NCBI GenBank assembly: GCA_022827625.1
Contig: JAJEIE010000027.1
Span: forward strand, 110,827-174,826
Direction of reading: 5' to 3'
Length of the DNA: 64,000 bases
Origin: Candidatus Poribacteria bacterium
Lineage (GTDB): Bacteria; Poribacteria; WGA-4E; WGA-3G
The translations under genes were made by a program, and so were the position numbers. The notes under the pieces are model-generated. The model had not been told where the DNA came from. It searched no databases and saw nothing but the letters and a program-made list of their open reading frames with translations. The stretch's first letter is position 1. Each line of letters opens with the position of its first letter. Shown here one piece after another: positions 26,714-35,709 of this stretch.

Positions 26714-27064
26714 ATGTCAATCACCGTATCGGAGAAAGAAGGTGTAGTAATTTTTAGGTTGATGGGGAGAATCATCTCCCCGGGTATCAAAGAGGTCTCG
26801 GAGACTGTGGCAGAGACATTGGCAGACCTTGCGACTCCGCCCAGACTTGTATTTGACTTTAAAGACGTGACGGGCATGGATAGTTCCGGTCTTGGCGCAT
26901 TAATGAAAGTTTATTCCGATATTCACCCTCGGGGAGGGCAAATTGCGGTGATTAATGTGAACAAGCATGTCAAAAACCTCATCGTTATGGCGCGATTGAT
27001 CACTGTCTTTCGGAATTTTGAAAGTGAAGACGATGCTGTTGCTGCTTTGCTGCGGCACCCGTAA
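26714..27064 (+). CDS. STAS-domain anti-sigma factor antagonist-like protein
   Basis: 116 residues, ATG with TTAGGAG upstream, acceptor loop DSSGLGALM. Much closer to the STAS protein at 5012 than to its neighbour at 26305: the N-terminus (ITVSEKEGVVIFRL) and the C-terminus (FESEDDAVAALLRHP versus FENEDDAIAALLEHP) nearly match. This pair is a duplication split between two loci. Confidence 0.92.
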   Translation: MSITVSEKEGVVIFRLMGRIISPGIKEVSETVAETLADLATPPRLVFDFKDVTGMDSSGLGALMKVYSDIHPRGGQIAVINVNKHVKNLIVMARLITVFRNFESEDDAVAALLRHP

Positions 27065-27159
27065 AGCGGTTGTGGTGAATTTAGGTTTTATGACAACGCG
27101 GGTGCCTTGGAAAGCCAATACGTAACATACTAAGTCTCATATCTATATAGGGATATCTC

Positions 27160-27921
27160 ATGATTAAAAATATCCTCGTCGCGATTGGCGATACGGATTA
27201 TGAAAAAAACGCCTTTGAGTACGCTGGACAATTGGCTGTGCTTTTGGGGACACATCTATCGTGTGTTTTCTTTCAAGACAGCAATCATGGTGGAAACGCT
27301 GAGATGGCTGAGGCTATCCTCCATAGAACGGAAGCGGAATGTTCACTTTACGATTTTTTGGATTATCACGTCGAGGCTATTGCGGGTAACCCGCGTCAGA
27401 TGATTTGCGAAAAGGCACGCTCTGCTGACCTTGTTGTTGTAGGACTTCCTGAAGACGTAAGTGAACGCCGGCGGAAACTCATTCAGGACCAGATCGACGA
27501 TGTGCTGCTGCATGTTACGAGACCTATCATCGTGGTGCATGAACAGTGTACACTTTTGCGAAAGATTCTTGCTGTCCATCACGGGGACGGTTATTCTGAT
27601 CATGTCTTGAGTCTCGTTGCGGAGATCAGTGAATTGACAAAAGCCGGGATCCTCGGACTCGCACTTTCGAGTACACAACCCGAGGCGACGCAGATTAAAC
27701 AGCAAATGGAATCATACTTGAACTACTATGACGTTGAAGCGGATTTCCTGACTGCCCGTGGCTTTACAGTATCGAATATTTTGGAAAATGCGGAGGCAAA
27801 TGATTGTGATTTAATCGCACTCAGTGCAAGTCATCACGGTAGGTTGTATGAACTGGTTTTTCAAAGTACAACGCAAACTGTCGTCAAACTGGCAAATCGC
27901 GCGGTTTTGGTGACGAAGTAA
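27160..27921 (+). CDS. Tandem universal stress protein (UspA fold)
   Basis: 253 residues with two Usp-like halves. The first (1-127) begins IKNILVAIGDTDYEKNAFEYA and ends RPIIVVHE. The second (130-253) begins LRKILAVHHGDGYSDHVL and ends VVKLANRAVLVTK. The classical ATP motif Gx2Gx9G(S/T) is not intact in either half, so ATP binding is doubtful. It sits between STAS and histidine kinase genes and is probably part of the same stress circuit. Confidence 0.85.
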   Translation: MIKNILVAIGDTDYEKNAFEYAGQLAVLLGTHLSCVFFQDSNHGGNAEMAEAILHRTEAECSLYDFLDYHVEAIAGNPRQMICEKARSADLVVVGLPEDVSERRRKLIQDQIDDVLLHVTRPIIVVHEQCTLLRKILAVHHGDGYSDHVLSLVAEISELTKAGILGLALSSTQPEATQIKQQMESYLNYYDVEADFLTARGFTVSNILENAEANDCDLIALSASHHGRLYELVFQSTTQTVVKLANRAVLVTK

Positions 27922-27984
27922 CTTCCTACCATCACAATGGTGCGGTGTGAGGCATCTCCACCTCGCACTTTCTGGAGCGGAAAT

Positions 27985-30321
27985 ATGAAGCAGCTTAAGA
28001 ACGCAATTCGCACGCTCAACGTAACAGAAGACACCGTTGAACTTAATTCTTTTTTTGAAATCTCTTCGGACATGTTTGGGTATATCAGTTGTGACGGTAG
28101 CTGCGTCGCGCTTAACTCGGCATGGCAAGACACCCTCGGATTCACCCCACCAGAAATACAAAATCGGCAATGGGATTTGCTGATACATCCTGCTGATAGA
28201 CAGGACACCCTCGCTAAAATTGAACGCGTCAAGACAGGAGAACAGGAAAGCGTTACCTTTGAAAATCGCTTTCAGTGCCAAGACGCATCCTATAGGTGGT
28301 TGAAGTGGCACGCAACAAAGCCGCCTGAAGCGGATCGCTGCTATATCGTTGTCAAGGATATCACGCTACAGAAGCAGTTGGAAGCGAAATTGAGGGAAAA
28401 TGAAACCCGTTTTCAGCAGCTGGCGGGAAAACATACCGAAGAAAGCGACTTCTTGCATACCTTGATGGAAAATACGCCGGATCACATCTATTTTAAGGAT
28501 ACAGAGAGTCGATTCGTCCGAATTAACCGCTCTTTGGCTGACCGATTTGGTTTGAAGAATCCAGCAGAGGCGGTCCTAAAAACGGATTTTGATTTTTTCA
28601 CACGAGAACATGCCCAGCAAGCCTATCAAGATGAGCAGACGGTTATCAAGTCTGGGAAACCGATCGAAGCTAAACAGGAAAAAGAGACGTGGCCCAATGA
28701 GCAAGACACATGGGTGTCAACGACGAAAGTGCCGATTCGCGATAGGGAGGGACGCATTAAAGGGACGTGTGGTGTTTCACGAGACATCACCGAATACTAT
28801 CGCGCCCAACAAGCGGTTCAAGATTCTGAGGCGAAATGGCGTTCTCTGGTTGAAAGTGCCCCAGATATTATCTCGACTATGGACCTTGATTGTCGTCTGA
28901 CATTTGTCAATAGACTTCCGGCTAACGTTGGATTCGGACCCCAAGACGTTATCGGGAAAAGTGTTTTTGATTTCCTTGCGGAGGAGCATCATGAGCGGCT
29001 TAGGGAGGCTTGTGCGCAGGTCATTGAAACTGGCGAGGTTGCGACCTATGAAGTCCGGGGACAGATAAGCGGATATTGGTACGCTTCGTGTCTGGGACCC
29101 ATCAAGCCAGAGGGACGACTCGTAGGGTTTGTGATGACCTCGACGGATATAACCGATCGGAAGCAAGCGGAGATTGAATTGCAGCGGAGTGAGGAGCGTT
29201 TTCGGCGTGCTGTACTGAGTGCACCCCTACCCATTATGATCCACTCTGAAGATGGTGAAGTGCTACAAATTAGTCGAGCATGGACGGAATTAACTGGATA
29301 TACGCATGAGGATATCCCGACGGTTGCGAAATGGCTTGAGCAAACAAGTCGCAAAGAAGCCGAGGCAATCAAAGCGCATCTCTCACAGTTGTATCGTTCC
29401 ACGGAGCGGGTAGCGGAGGGCGAATACGAAATCTTTACTAAATCTGGTGAAAAGCAGATTTGGGAGTTCAGCTCATCGTTGCTTGGAGAACTTCCTGACA
29501 ACAGACGCTTAGGGATTAGTATGGCACTGAATGTTACGGAACGGATAAAAACCCAGAAAGCGATGCAACAAGCCAAGGAGACTGCTGAATATGCAAGTCG
29601 CGCGAAAAGTGATTTTCTCGCGAATATGAGCCATGAATTGCGAACGCCGTTAAATGCTATCATCGGATTCGCCGAAATTCTCAGGGATGAACTCGTTGGG
29701 AGTATCAATCCTGAACAGAAGGAGTGCGTCAACGATATTCATATTAGTGGTCAGCATTTACTGGAGATGATCAACGACATCCTCGACTTATCAAAAATCG
29801 AAGCCGGCAAGATGGTATTGCTGCTTGAGGAGTTCTCTATTGTTGCAGCGGTGGAAGAGGTAAATGCGATTATCACTGCACTTGCTGTAAAAAAAGATTT
29901 GGACCTCACCTTGACATATAATCAGGATGGCACGATTGAAGCGGATCGGATTAAATTTAAGCAAATCTTCTACAATTTACTCTCCAATGCGGTAAAATTT
30001 ACACCAGAAGGCGGAAAAGTTACAACGAAGTTGGAAGTCAATGAAACAGAGTTGTGCGCTCAAGTTATGGATACAGGGATAGGTATCTCCGAAGCCGATC
30101 AAGCGAAACTCTTCGCGCCATTTACACAAATTGATACATCAAAATCCCGACGATACGGTGGAACAGGGCTCGGTTTAGCATTAACACAAAGGCTTATCGC
30201 CTTGCATGGCGGTGGAATTAGCGTTAGAAGTCAGGAAGGGAGAGGGAGTAGTTTCACTCTGAAAATTCCGCTGCGACACTTAAAGATTGAAGCCAGTAAT
30301 GAGCTGGATGAAGCGATATAG
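27985..30321 (+). CDS. Multi-PAS sensor histidine kinase
   Basis: 778 residues from ATG 27985 (GGAGCGGA just upstream; a frame-internal ATG at 27937 lies earlier without a site). Four PAS domains at about 20-125, 150-270, 275-395 and 400-520 precede a HisKA domain with His550 in NMSHELRTPLNAI. The HATPase domain shows NLLSNAVKFTPEGG, DTGIGISEADQAKLF and GGTGLGLAL. No TM helix, so it senses a cytoplasmic signal. Two receiver genes follow directly, and the kinase itself has no receiver, so they are its likely partners. Confidence 0.95.
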   Translation: MKQLKNAIRTLNVTEDTVELNSFFEISSDMFGYISCDGSCVALNSAWQDTLGFTPPEIQNRQWDLLIHPADRQDTLAKIERVKTGEQESVTFENRFQCQDASYRWLKWHATKPPEADRCYIVVKDITLQKQLEAKLRENETRFQQLAGKHTEESDFLHTLMENTPDHIYFKDTESRFVRINRSLADRFGLKNPAEAVLKTDFDFFTREHAQQAYQDEQTVIKSGKPIEAKQEKETWPNEQDTWVSTTKVPIRDREGRIKGTCGVSRDITEYYRAQQAVQDSEAKWRSLVESAPDIISTMDLDCRLTFVNRLPANVGFGPQDVIGKSVFDFLAEEHHERLREACAQVIETGEVATYEVRGQISGYWYASCLGPIKPEGRLVGFVMTSTDITDRKQAEIELQRSEERFRRAVLSAPLPIMIHSEDGEVLQISRAWTELTGYTHEDIPTVAKWLEQTSRKEAEAIKAHLSQLYRSTERVAEGEYEIFTKSGEKQIWEFSSSLLGELPDNRRLGISMALNVTERIKTQKAMQQAKETAEYASRAKSDFLANMSHELRTPLNAIIGFAEILRDELVGSINPEQKECVNDIHISGQHLLEMINDILDLSKIEAGKMVLLLEEFSIVAAVEEVNAIITALAVKKDLDLTLTYNQDGTIEADRIKFKQIFYNLLSNAVKFTPEGGKVTTKLEVNETELCAQVMDTGIGISEADQAKLFAPFTQIDTSKSRRYGGTGLGLALTQRLIALHGGGISVRSQEGRGSSFTLKIPLRHLKIEASNELDEAI

Positions 30322-30393
30322 GGTTGGATGATGGAAACTTCACTTCGCGACTGAGGCGAATTTCAGACGACTGGCTTAAACAGAGGGCGACCC

Positions 30394-30819
30394 GTGAAAA
30401 CCGTAAACGCATCTCCGGTAGAAGATCAGGCAGAAACACCGAAACGGATCTTGGTAATTGAAGATCAAGAGTTGAATCGGAAGGTTGTGCGGATTGTACT
30501 ACAGTCAAAAGGCTATACGGTTGTCGAAGCAACTGACGCTGTTGAAGCCATCGCGAGTTTAGAAAATTCGATCCCTCAACTCATCCTCATGGATATCGCA
30601 TTACCCGGACAAAGCGGTGAAGAGTTAGCACGGAGAATTAAAGCGAATCTTGCATGGGTAGATATACCAATTATTGCGTTGACAGCTGCGGCGATGTCTG
30701 GTGATAAGGAGCGCATTCTTAAGGCTGGCTGCGATGATTATCTCAGTAAACCTATTGACATCAAGGTACTGGTAGAACGTATAGAAACTCACCTTAAGAG
30801 GACAGAAAATGAATCCTGA
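30394..30819 (+). CDS. Single-domain response regulator (CheY-like)
   Basis: 141 residues from GTG. One receiver domain: acidic pocket ED in VIEDQEL, phospho-acceptor Asp in LILMDIALPG, Thr in IALTAAA and Lys in LSKPID. No output domain. It overlaps the next gene by 11 bases and follows the histidine kinase by 72 bases, so it is probably a phospho-shuttle in this operon. Confidence 0.94.
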   Translation: MKTVNASPVEDQAETPKRILVIEDQELNRKVVRIVLQSKGYTVVEATDAVEAIASLENSIPQLILMDIALPGQSGEELARRIKANLAWVDIPIIALTAAAMSGDKERILKAGCDDYLSKPIDIKVLVERIETHLKRTENES

Positions 30820-31993
30820 AACAACCCCCGAAGGTCAAGACGTTTCAAAGATTCTTGTCGTTGATGATGAACCGCGGAATGTGAGAATTCTACAAATTCA
30901 TCTCAACGCGCAAGGATACACTGTCTACACAGCTGAGGACGGTGTTGAGGCGCTTGATAGTGTTGAAAAAGACGCGCCGGATCTCATTTTATTAGATATT
31001 AATATGCCTAAGATGGATGGTTTTGAAGTTGTCAAGCGAATCCGGGCAAACAAGGCTACTGAGTTTATTCCAATTGTGATGATAACTGCGCTCCGCGACA
31101 CACGCGAGAATCGGATCAAATCTATTGAAGCGGGGGCGGATGATTTTATTGAGAAGCCTTTTGATAGCTTGGAGGTACTGGCGCGGGTCCGTTCCCTCTT
31201 GCGGATTAAGGAGTATCAGGATACACTTGCGAAACATAATGCCCGGTTAGAAGAAGAACTCCAAATGGCACGGAGTATTCAGGAAATTCTGATTCCTCAG
31301 AATGGTGTCCAAGAATTATCGGGATTTCGCATTGCTTCTCGATGCTGTCCGGAAATGGCGGTTGGCGGTGATTTCTTCGATGTCTGGGAGGTCGCCCCAA
31401 ACCGACTCGGTGTTTTTATCTCCGATGTTATGGGGCATGGGGTTTCAGCGGCTTTTGTAACTGTCTTTATTAAAACAATTTTGGCGGAGTTTCAAGAACT
31501 CGTTGAGGATAATCCGGGGTACCTTCTTGAGATATTAAATACTCGGTTCAACGATTTAATTAGTTCTCGGTTGTTTATGTTTGCGACAGCGTTTTGTGGA
31601 ATCATTGACCTTGGTAAAGAGGAGATGGTTTGTGCAAATGCTGGGCATTCTTTTCCGCTTTTGTGCGATGGACATCAGCAGACTTGTTACGCCATTGGTG
31701 ATAAGAACACTGGAAACGGATTGGGTATTTGGCGGGAATCCGTTTATGAGACTGTCCGTTATCCGTTTGGTCCGATGAGCAAGATATTCCTCTATACCGA
31801 TGGGGTTTATGAAGCCAAAAGCCCGCAAGGCGCAGAATTTACAATAGAGCGTCTTCAAAAATTGGTAAGCGAATGTGCAGCGCAACCTGCAGCGAACCTT
31901 ATTGTTACCGTCTCAGAGGCGGTTGATGCCTTCACAGCTAACTGTCCAAAAGACGACGATCTCACACTCCTTGCTATTGAAGCAGCGAGATGA
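30809..31993 (+). CDS. Response regulator with PP2C/SpoIIE phosphatase output (RsbU-like)
   Basis: 394 residues: receiver domain (about 12-130; DDEP, LLDINMPKMDGFEVV, EKPFDS), a coiled linker (EYQDTLAKHNARLEEELQMARSIQ) and a PPM/SpoIIE phosphatase domain (about 170-394). The metal-binding aspartates are in GGDFFDVWE and SDVMGHG, and DDDLTLLA near the end is the last ligand. Such proteins dephosphorylate STAS antagonists, so phosphorelay input from the histidine kinase would control the STAS proteins encoded on either side. Confidence 0.95.
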   Translation: MNPETTPEGQDVSKILVVDDEPRNVRILQIHLNAQGYTVYTAEDGVEALDSVEKDAPDLILLDINMPKMDGFEVVKRIRANKATEFIPIVMITALRDTRENRIKSIEAGADDFIEKPFDSLEVLARVRSLLRIKEYQDTLAKHNARLEEELQMARSIQEILIPQNGVQELSGFRIASRCCPEMAVGGDFFDVWEVAPNRLGVFISDVMGHGVSAAFVTVFIKTILAEFQELVEDNPGYLLEILNTRFNDLISSRLFMFATAFCGIIDLGKEEMVCANAGHSFPLLCDGHQQTCYAIGDKNTGNGLGIWRESVYETVRYPFGPMSKIFLYTDGVYEAKSPQGAEFTIERLQKLVSECAAQPAANLIVTVSEAVDAFTANCPKDDDLTLLAIEAAR

Positions 31994-31995
31994 GA

Positions 31996-32451
31996 TTAAA
32001 GCTCAGTATTGCTTGATTTTAAAAGGTGGAAGACGACGCGAACATCTGTACCCCCGACTTCATTGGATTGCATTTCATGCGTATCTGAGAGCGATTTTGC
32101 AATAAAGATGCCGTGTCCACTTTCGCTGCTCGGCGAGCGGTTCGCCTCAATTTCCGATAGCCTTTCATGTGTTAGCCAATTTTTTCGCTTCGCATCTCCT
32201 GATCCTGTATCCCTCACTAAAATTTCAAGGGCATGCGCATCAATCTCGATTCGTAATTTGACACCGACTGCGGCATTCGCTGAGCCGTGATGTACCGCGT
32301 TGGTACAAATTTCATCAAGCACGAGTTGGATGTCTGCGACGCGTTTTCTGGGGAACCCAAGGCTTTGTGCAAGGTTCCCGATGAACGCCCGAACAGGTTC
32401 AATATAAAAGACAGCACTCGGAATCTTAAGTTCAATATCTGCTTTCGCCAT
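31996..32451 (-). CDS. Anti-sigma regulatory factor, RsbW/SpoIIAB-like ATPase
   Basis: 151 residues, a GHKL ATPase of the HATPase_c_2 group. N box: LDEICTNAVHHGS; G1-like DTGSGDA; G2-like SGHGIFIAKSL. These proteins are Ser kinases of STAS antagonists and sequester sigma factors. It follows its STAS partner by 19 bases on the minus strand and is convergent with the phosphatase gene (2-base gap). No sigma factor gene is in the window, so its target is elsewhere. Confidence 0.93.
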   Translation of the reverse strand: MAKADIELKIPSAVFYIEPVRAFIGNLAQSLGFPRKRVADIQLVLDEICTNAVHHGSANAAVGVKLRIEIDAHALEILVRDTGSGDAKRKNWLTHERLSEIEANRSPSSESGHGIFIAKSLSDTHEMQSNEVGGTDVRVVFHLLKSSNTEL

Positions 32452-32470
32452 AAGTTAAAATCTAATGGGT

Positions 32471-32815
32471 TTAAAATGCAGCGAGTGCACTGTTTTCTGA
32501 TTCGTAGATTTCAAGGACACTGGAAGCACCAATAAGATTGAAGGTGCGCGTCAAGTTGTCAGCAAGCGCACAAATTTTGAGGTCCCCACCGCTCTGGCGA
32601 AGGCGTTTGGCAACACCGACAAGAGCACCGACAGCAGTACTGTTGATATGACTCACCTCACTGAGGTTGACAACAACTCTATCGACTTTTTCCACTAAGA
32701 GACCTTCAAGTACCTTCCGTAAATCAGATGCTGCATAACTACTCAAGTCCGTTTTTATCTCAATGATTTTAATACCGGAGCTCTCGCGGAGTTTCATTAA
32801 TTGGGTTGAGTCCAT
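32471..32815 (-). CDS. STAS-domain anti-sigma factor antagonist (RsbV-like)
   Basis: 114 residues. ATG 32815 has AGAGGA eight bases upstream; the longer frame to 32854 is less likely. Acceptor loop INSTAVGAL differs from the DSSGLG of the other three STAS proteins, so it probably has a distinct partner. The order STAS then ATPase on one transcript is the classical rsbV-rsbW arrangement. Confidence 0.92.
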   Translation of the reverse strand: MDSTQLMKLRESSGIKIIEIKTDLSSYAASDLRKVLEGLLVEKVDRVVVNLSEVSHINSTAVGALVGVAKRLRQSGGDLKICALADNLTRTFNLIGASSVLEIYESENSALAAF

Positions 32816-32873
32816 AGAAATTTCCTCTTTTAGATTGGAATTAGCCATAGTCACTAAAGCGATTTTTCTCCGA

Positions 32874-32902
32874 ATTTTATCTTAATTGGGCAAAAAAGTC
32901 AA
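32874..32902 (-). promoter_or_regulatory. Promoter for the STAS/anti-sigma pair
   Basis: On the minus strand: TTGACT (32902-32897), 17-base spacer, TAAAAT (32879-32874), about 60 bases before the ATG at 32815. Confidence 0.75.
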
Positions 32903-32975
32903 ACAAAATTCTTCTGCTGGCTCTCGAATTGGAGATGTTTTTTGCAAGGTAAAATTGGACGGATTAAAAAAATTG

Positions 32976-33005
32976 TTGCTTTTCTTTATGCATTTATGGT
33001 ATACT
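32976..33005 (+). promoter_or_regulatory. Promoter for rpsA
   Basis: TTGCTT (32976-32981), 18-base spacer, TATACT (33000-33005) with an extended TGG in front. The leader to the ATG is about 95 bases and contains an AAGGAGG (33048-33054) too far upstream to act for the chosen ATG. Confidence 0.55.
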
Positions 33006-33104
33006 ATTGCGTAACCGATTTGAAAGTGTCAAAAGCACTTTGAATATAAGGAGGAACTGGCGGATTAACGCGGTTGCGCGTTTTTAAATGGACCAGGTAT
33101 CTTA

Positions 33105-35474
33105 ATGAACAACGAACAGGCAAATACAAACACATCTACTGTTGATGTGGAAGAAGAAAAGCACTCAACTGATGGCTCGGTTGAAGTGAATCAGGACGCA
33201 GCAAGCGAGACAGAAACTCCAGAAGCTGTACAGGCAGCTTCAACAACCGATGCAGAGAACGATGTGCATGAGGAAGCCCGAAGCAGTGAAGTGGAAACGA
33301 CTGCGGCGGATACGGATGCTGAACAGGCGGCAGCTACCGATGAAGTCTCGCCTGAACAGGCAGATGAGGCCGGACCTGAGGAAGTAGTGGACGCGACTCT
33401 GAGTGAGGCTGATGGTGATCAAACAGATGAAGCTGAAACTGAAAAGGTAGTAGAAACAGTTGTTGGGGCGGCTGATGCTGAACCGGCAGAGACCCGCGCT
33501 GAAGAGGTGGCGGTAACGGCTACTGCCAGTGCGGCGGATGGTGAGCAAGCGGCTGAACTTACCGATGAGAGTCCCTCTGAAGAGGAAACAGCGGGCCCCG
33601 AAGAACCACCGGAGCCGATGAGTGCTGAGTCTCTTGAAGAGGCATACGACAATTCGATCAAGGCATTTACGGATGGTGAGATTGTTAAAGGGGTCGTTGT
33701 CGATGCTACCCGCGATGAGGTCATGATCGATATAGGCTTTAAGTCGGAAGGTTACATTCCGGCATCGGAGTTTGATACTGGGGACAACGATTTACCCGCT
33801 GTACAGGTTGGCGATGAAATTGATGTCTATATTGTTCGGCGTGAGGATGCGGAAGGACAAATCGTCCTTTCAAAGAAAATAGCTGACCAGACCCTCATTT
33901 GGGATGAGATCGCAACTGCCCATGAGACTGGCACGCCTGTGGCAGGTCGTATCACTGAACGCATTAAAGGTGGTTTACGGGTGACGATCGGTTCCCTACG
34001 CGGGTTTTTACCGGCTTCGCAAGTTGAATTACGACCTATTCAGAACCTTGAGCAGTATGTCGGTCAGACGCTTGACATGATAGTTATTAGTCTCAGCAAG
34101 CGGCGGCATAACATCGTCTTATCGCGTCGTGCGTGCTTAGAGGCGGAACTGGCACAAAAGCGTTCGGAAGTTCTTAGCACGCTTGCGGTGGGGCAACTGA
34201 TCAAGGGCGTGGTGAAGAATATTACCGCTTTTGGTGCGTTTGTGGATTTAGGTGGCGTTGACGGGTTACTCCATAAAACGGATATGGCATGGCGACGCAT
34301 CCACCATCCGTCTGATGTTGTCTCTGTTGGCGAAGAGATTGAAGTACAGGTCATTGGTATCAATCCAGAGAACGAGAAAATCTCGTTGGGCTTGAAACAG
34401 AAAACGCCGGATCCGTGGGAAAATATTGAGGAGAAGTACCCAATTGGCTCTACGGTTCGCGGGGTGGTTGTGAATATTGTCAACTATGGGGCATTTTTGC
34501 AACTTGAAGAAGGGGTCGAGGGGCTGATTCATGTCTCTGAGATGGCATGGACTCGCCGCAACGTAGCACCATCGAGGATCGTCAACAAAGGTGATGAGAT
34601 TGAAGCGGTCGTTCTTGAAATTTCAAGGGAAGATAAACGCATTTCACTTGGACTCAAGCAGCTACAACAGAACCCTTGGGAGCTTTTAGAGGAGCGCGCC
34701 CCCGAAGGCAGCAAAATTACTGGACGTGTCCGGAATTTAACAAATTTTGGTGTATTTGTTGAAATTGAGCCAGGAATCGATGGCTTGATTCATACTTCAG
34801 ATCTCTCGTGGACGAAACGTGGTGCTGCAGCGAACGAAGCGCTTAAAGAAGGCAGTGAAATTGAGGTCGTTGTGCTACAAATTGATGCTGCTGAACGCCG
34901 GGTCTCGTTGGGACTCAAGCAGACGCAGCCTGATCCTTGGGAGGAAGTCCCAGAGAAATATAAAGTCGGATCTACCGTCCGAGGCACAATCGTCAATCTT
35001 ACCAGTTTCGGCGCATTCACAAAACTTGAGGAAGGCATTGAAGGTCTAATTCATATCTCTGAACTCGCGGATCGGCGGATTGAAAAACCAGAAGAGGTTG
35101 TTTCTGTCGGAGACGAGTTGGACTTAAAAGTGATTAACCTGTTTCCAAAAGAACGGCGGATTGGGCTTAGCCTGAAAGCACTTGTTGCTGAGCAAGAGCG
35201 CGCAGCAGCTCCTGAGGAGGAGCGATCGGCTGGAAGTGAAAGAAGGTCTGACCAGCCGTCTCGTCCACGACGGGAACGGACTTCACGCCGCCAAATGCCG
35301 GTGCACGAGGAGACTGTCACGACCTTAGGGACTCTGCTTAAAGAGGAAATGGGTAGATCAAATCTTGAGAGTTCCGAAAGCACTGAAAGTTCTGAAAACG
35401 TTGAGAGTTCTAAGGATGTTGAGAGTCCTGAGAACGTTGAAAGTTCCGAGGACACTGAGAACTCCGAGAATTAA
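33105..35474 (+). CDS. rpsA: Ribosomal protein S1 with long acidic N-terminal extension
   Basis: 789 residues; ordinary bacterial S1 is about 550. Residues 1 to about 175 are low-complexity and rich in Glu, Ala, Thr and Asp. Six S1 RNA-binding domains follow from about residue 185 (starts at GEIVKGVV, GTPVAGRI, GQLIKGVV, GSTVRGVV, GSKITGRV, GSTVRGTI). The C-terminus has a basic patch (RRSDQPSRPRRERTSRRQ) and an acidic tail of ESSE-like repeats. S1 helps mRNA bind to the 30S subunit. The extension is unusual, but an upstream acidic domain is not annotated in the family that I know. Confidence 0.92.
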   Translation: MNNEQANTNTSTVDVEEEKHSTDGSVEVNQDAASETETPEAVQAASTTDAENDVHEEARSSEVETTAADTDAEQAAATDEVSPEQADEAGPEEVVDATLSEADGDQTDEAETEKVVETVVGAADAEPAETRAEEVAVTATASAADGEQAAELTDESPSEEETAGPEEPPEPMSAESLEEAYDNSIKAFTDGEIVKGVVVDATRDEVMIDIGFKSEGYIPASEFDTGDNDLPAVQVGDEIDVYIVRREDAEGQIVLSKKIADQTLIWDEIATAHETGTPVAGRITERIKGGLRVTIGSLRGFLPASQVELRPIQNLEQYVGQTLDMIVISLSKRRHNIVLSRRACLEAELAQKRSEVLSTLAVGQLIKGVVKNITAFGAFVDLGGVDGLLHKTDMAWRRIHHPSDVVSVGEEIEVQVIGINPENEKISLGLKQKTPDPWENIEEKYPIGSTVRGVVVNIVNYGAFLQLEEGVEGLIHVSEMAWTRRNVAPSRIVNKGDEIEAVVLEISREDKRISLGLKQLQQNPWELLEERAPEGSKITGRVRNLTNFGVFVEIEPGIDGLIHTSDLSWTKRGAAANEALKEGSEIEVVVLQIDAAERRVSLGLKQTQPDPWEEVPEKYKVGSTVRGTIVNLTSFGAFTKLEEGIEGLIHISELADRRIEKPEEVVSVGDELDLKVINLFPKERRIGLSLKALVAEQERAAAPEEERSAGSERRSDQPSRPRRERTSRRQMPVHEETVTTLGTLLKEEMGRSNLESSESTESSENVESSKDVESPENVESSEDTENSEN

Positions 35475-35612
35475 CTTCCTTTGTATCTTCTCCCTGGATC
35501 AGATTACGCTTTGGCGCGGAAACGGGAGGACGAATGAAACCTTGCTACAGAAATGTCTACATTTAAAAGTAGAAAAGGTCTTTGTGTGCCCGTTTTTGTT
35601 ATTTTACTTGTA

Positions 35613-35634
35613 GGGTGGGGCCACGTCCCCACCC
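35613..35634 (+). terminator. Strong hairpin between rpsA and metK
   Basis: Eight perfect GC-rich pairs (GGGTGGGG 35613-35620 with CCCCACCC 35627-35634) around CCACGT, followed by TTCCGTTTCTT. The T tract is weak, so it could be a terminator or an intergenic hairpin repeat. The 235-base gap also holds a weaker foldable stretch (35648-35680, AGCT/AGCT and CCCG/CGGG) just before metK; I could not match it to a known SAM or SAH riboswitch. Confidence 0.5.
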
Positions 35635-35709
35635 TTCCGTTTCTTATCCCGAAAGCTGAGTAGCTCTGATACGGGGCGGAGATACGTATGTAGACTGGGA
35701 GACCCAGAA

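Noticed and set aside
27811..28311. 166-residue minus-strand frame across UspA and the histidine kinase gene
   Set aside because: Spans two well-supported plus-strand genes with known motifs; no ribosome site.
33240..33548. Antisense frames in the acidic region of rpsA
   Set aside because: The long repeats of GAA/GCT-type codons create long antisense frames by composition alone.
35340..35474. Tandem ESSE-type repeats at the rpsA end as a mobile or CRISPR-like repeat
   Set aside because: They are in frame, degenerate and part of the protein tail.
35475..35709. SAM or SAH riboswitch before metK
   Set aside because: There is a GC-rich hairpin and a weaker stem, but no recognisable SAM-I, SAM-II or SAH core.
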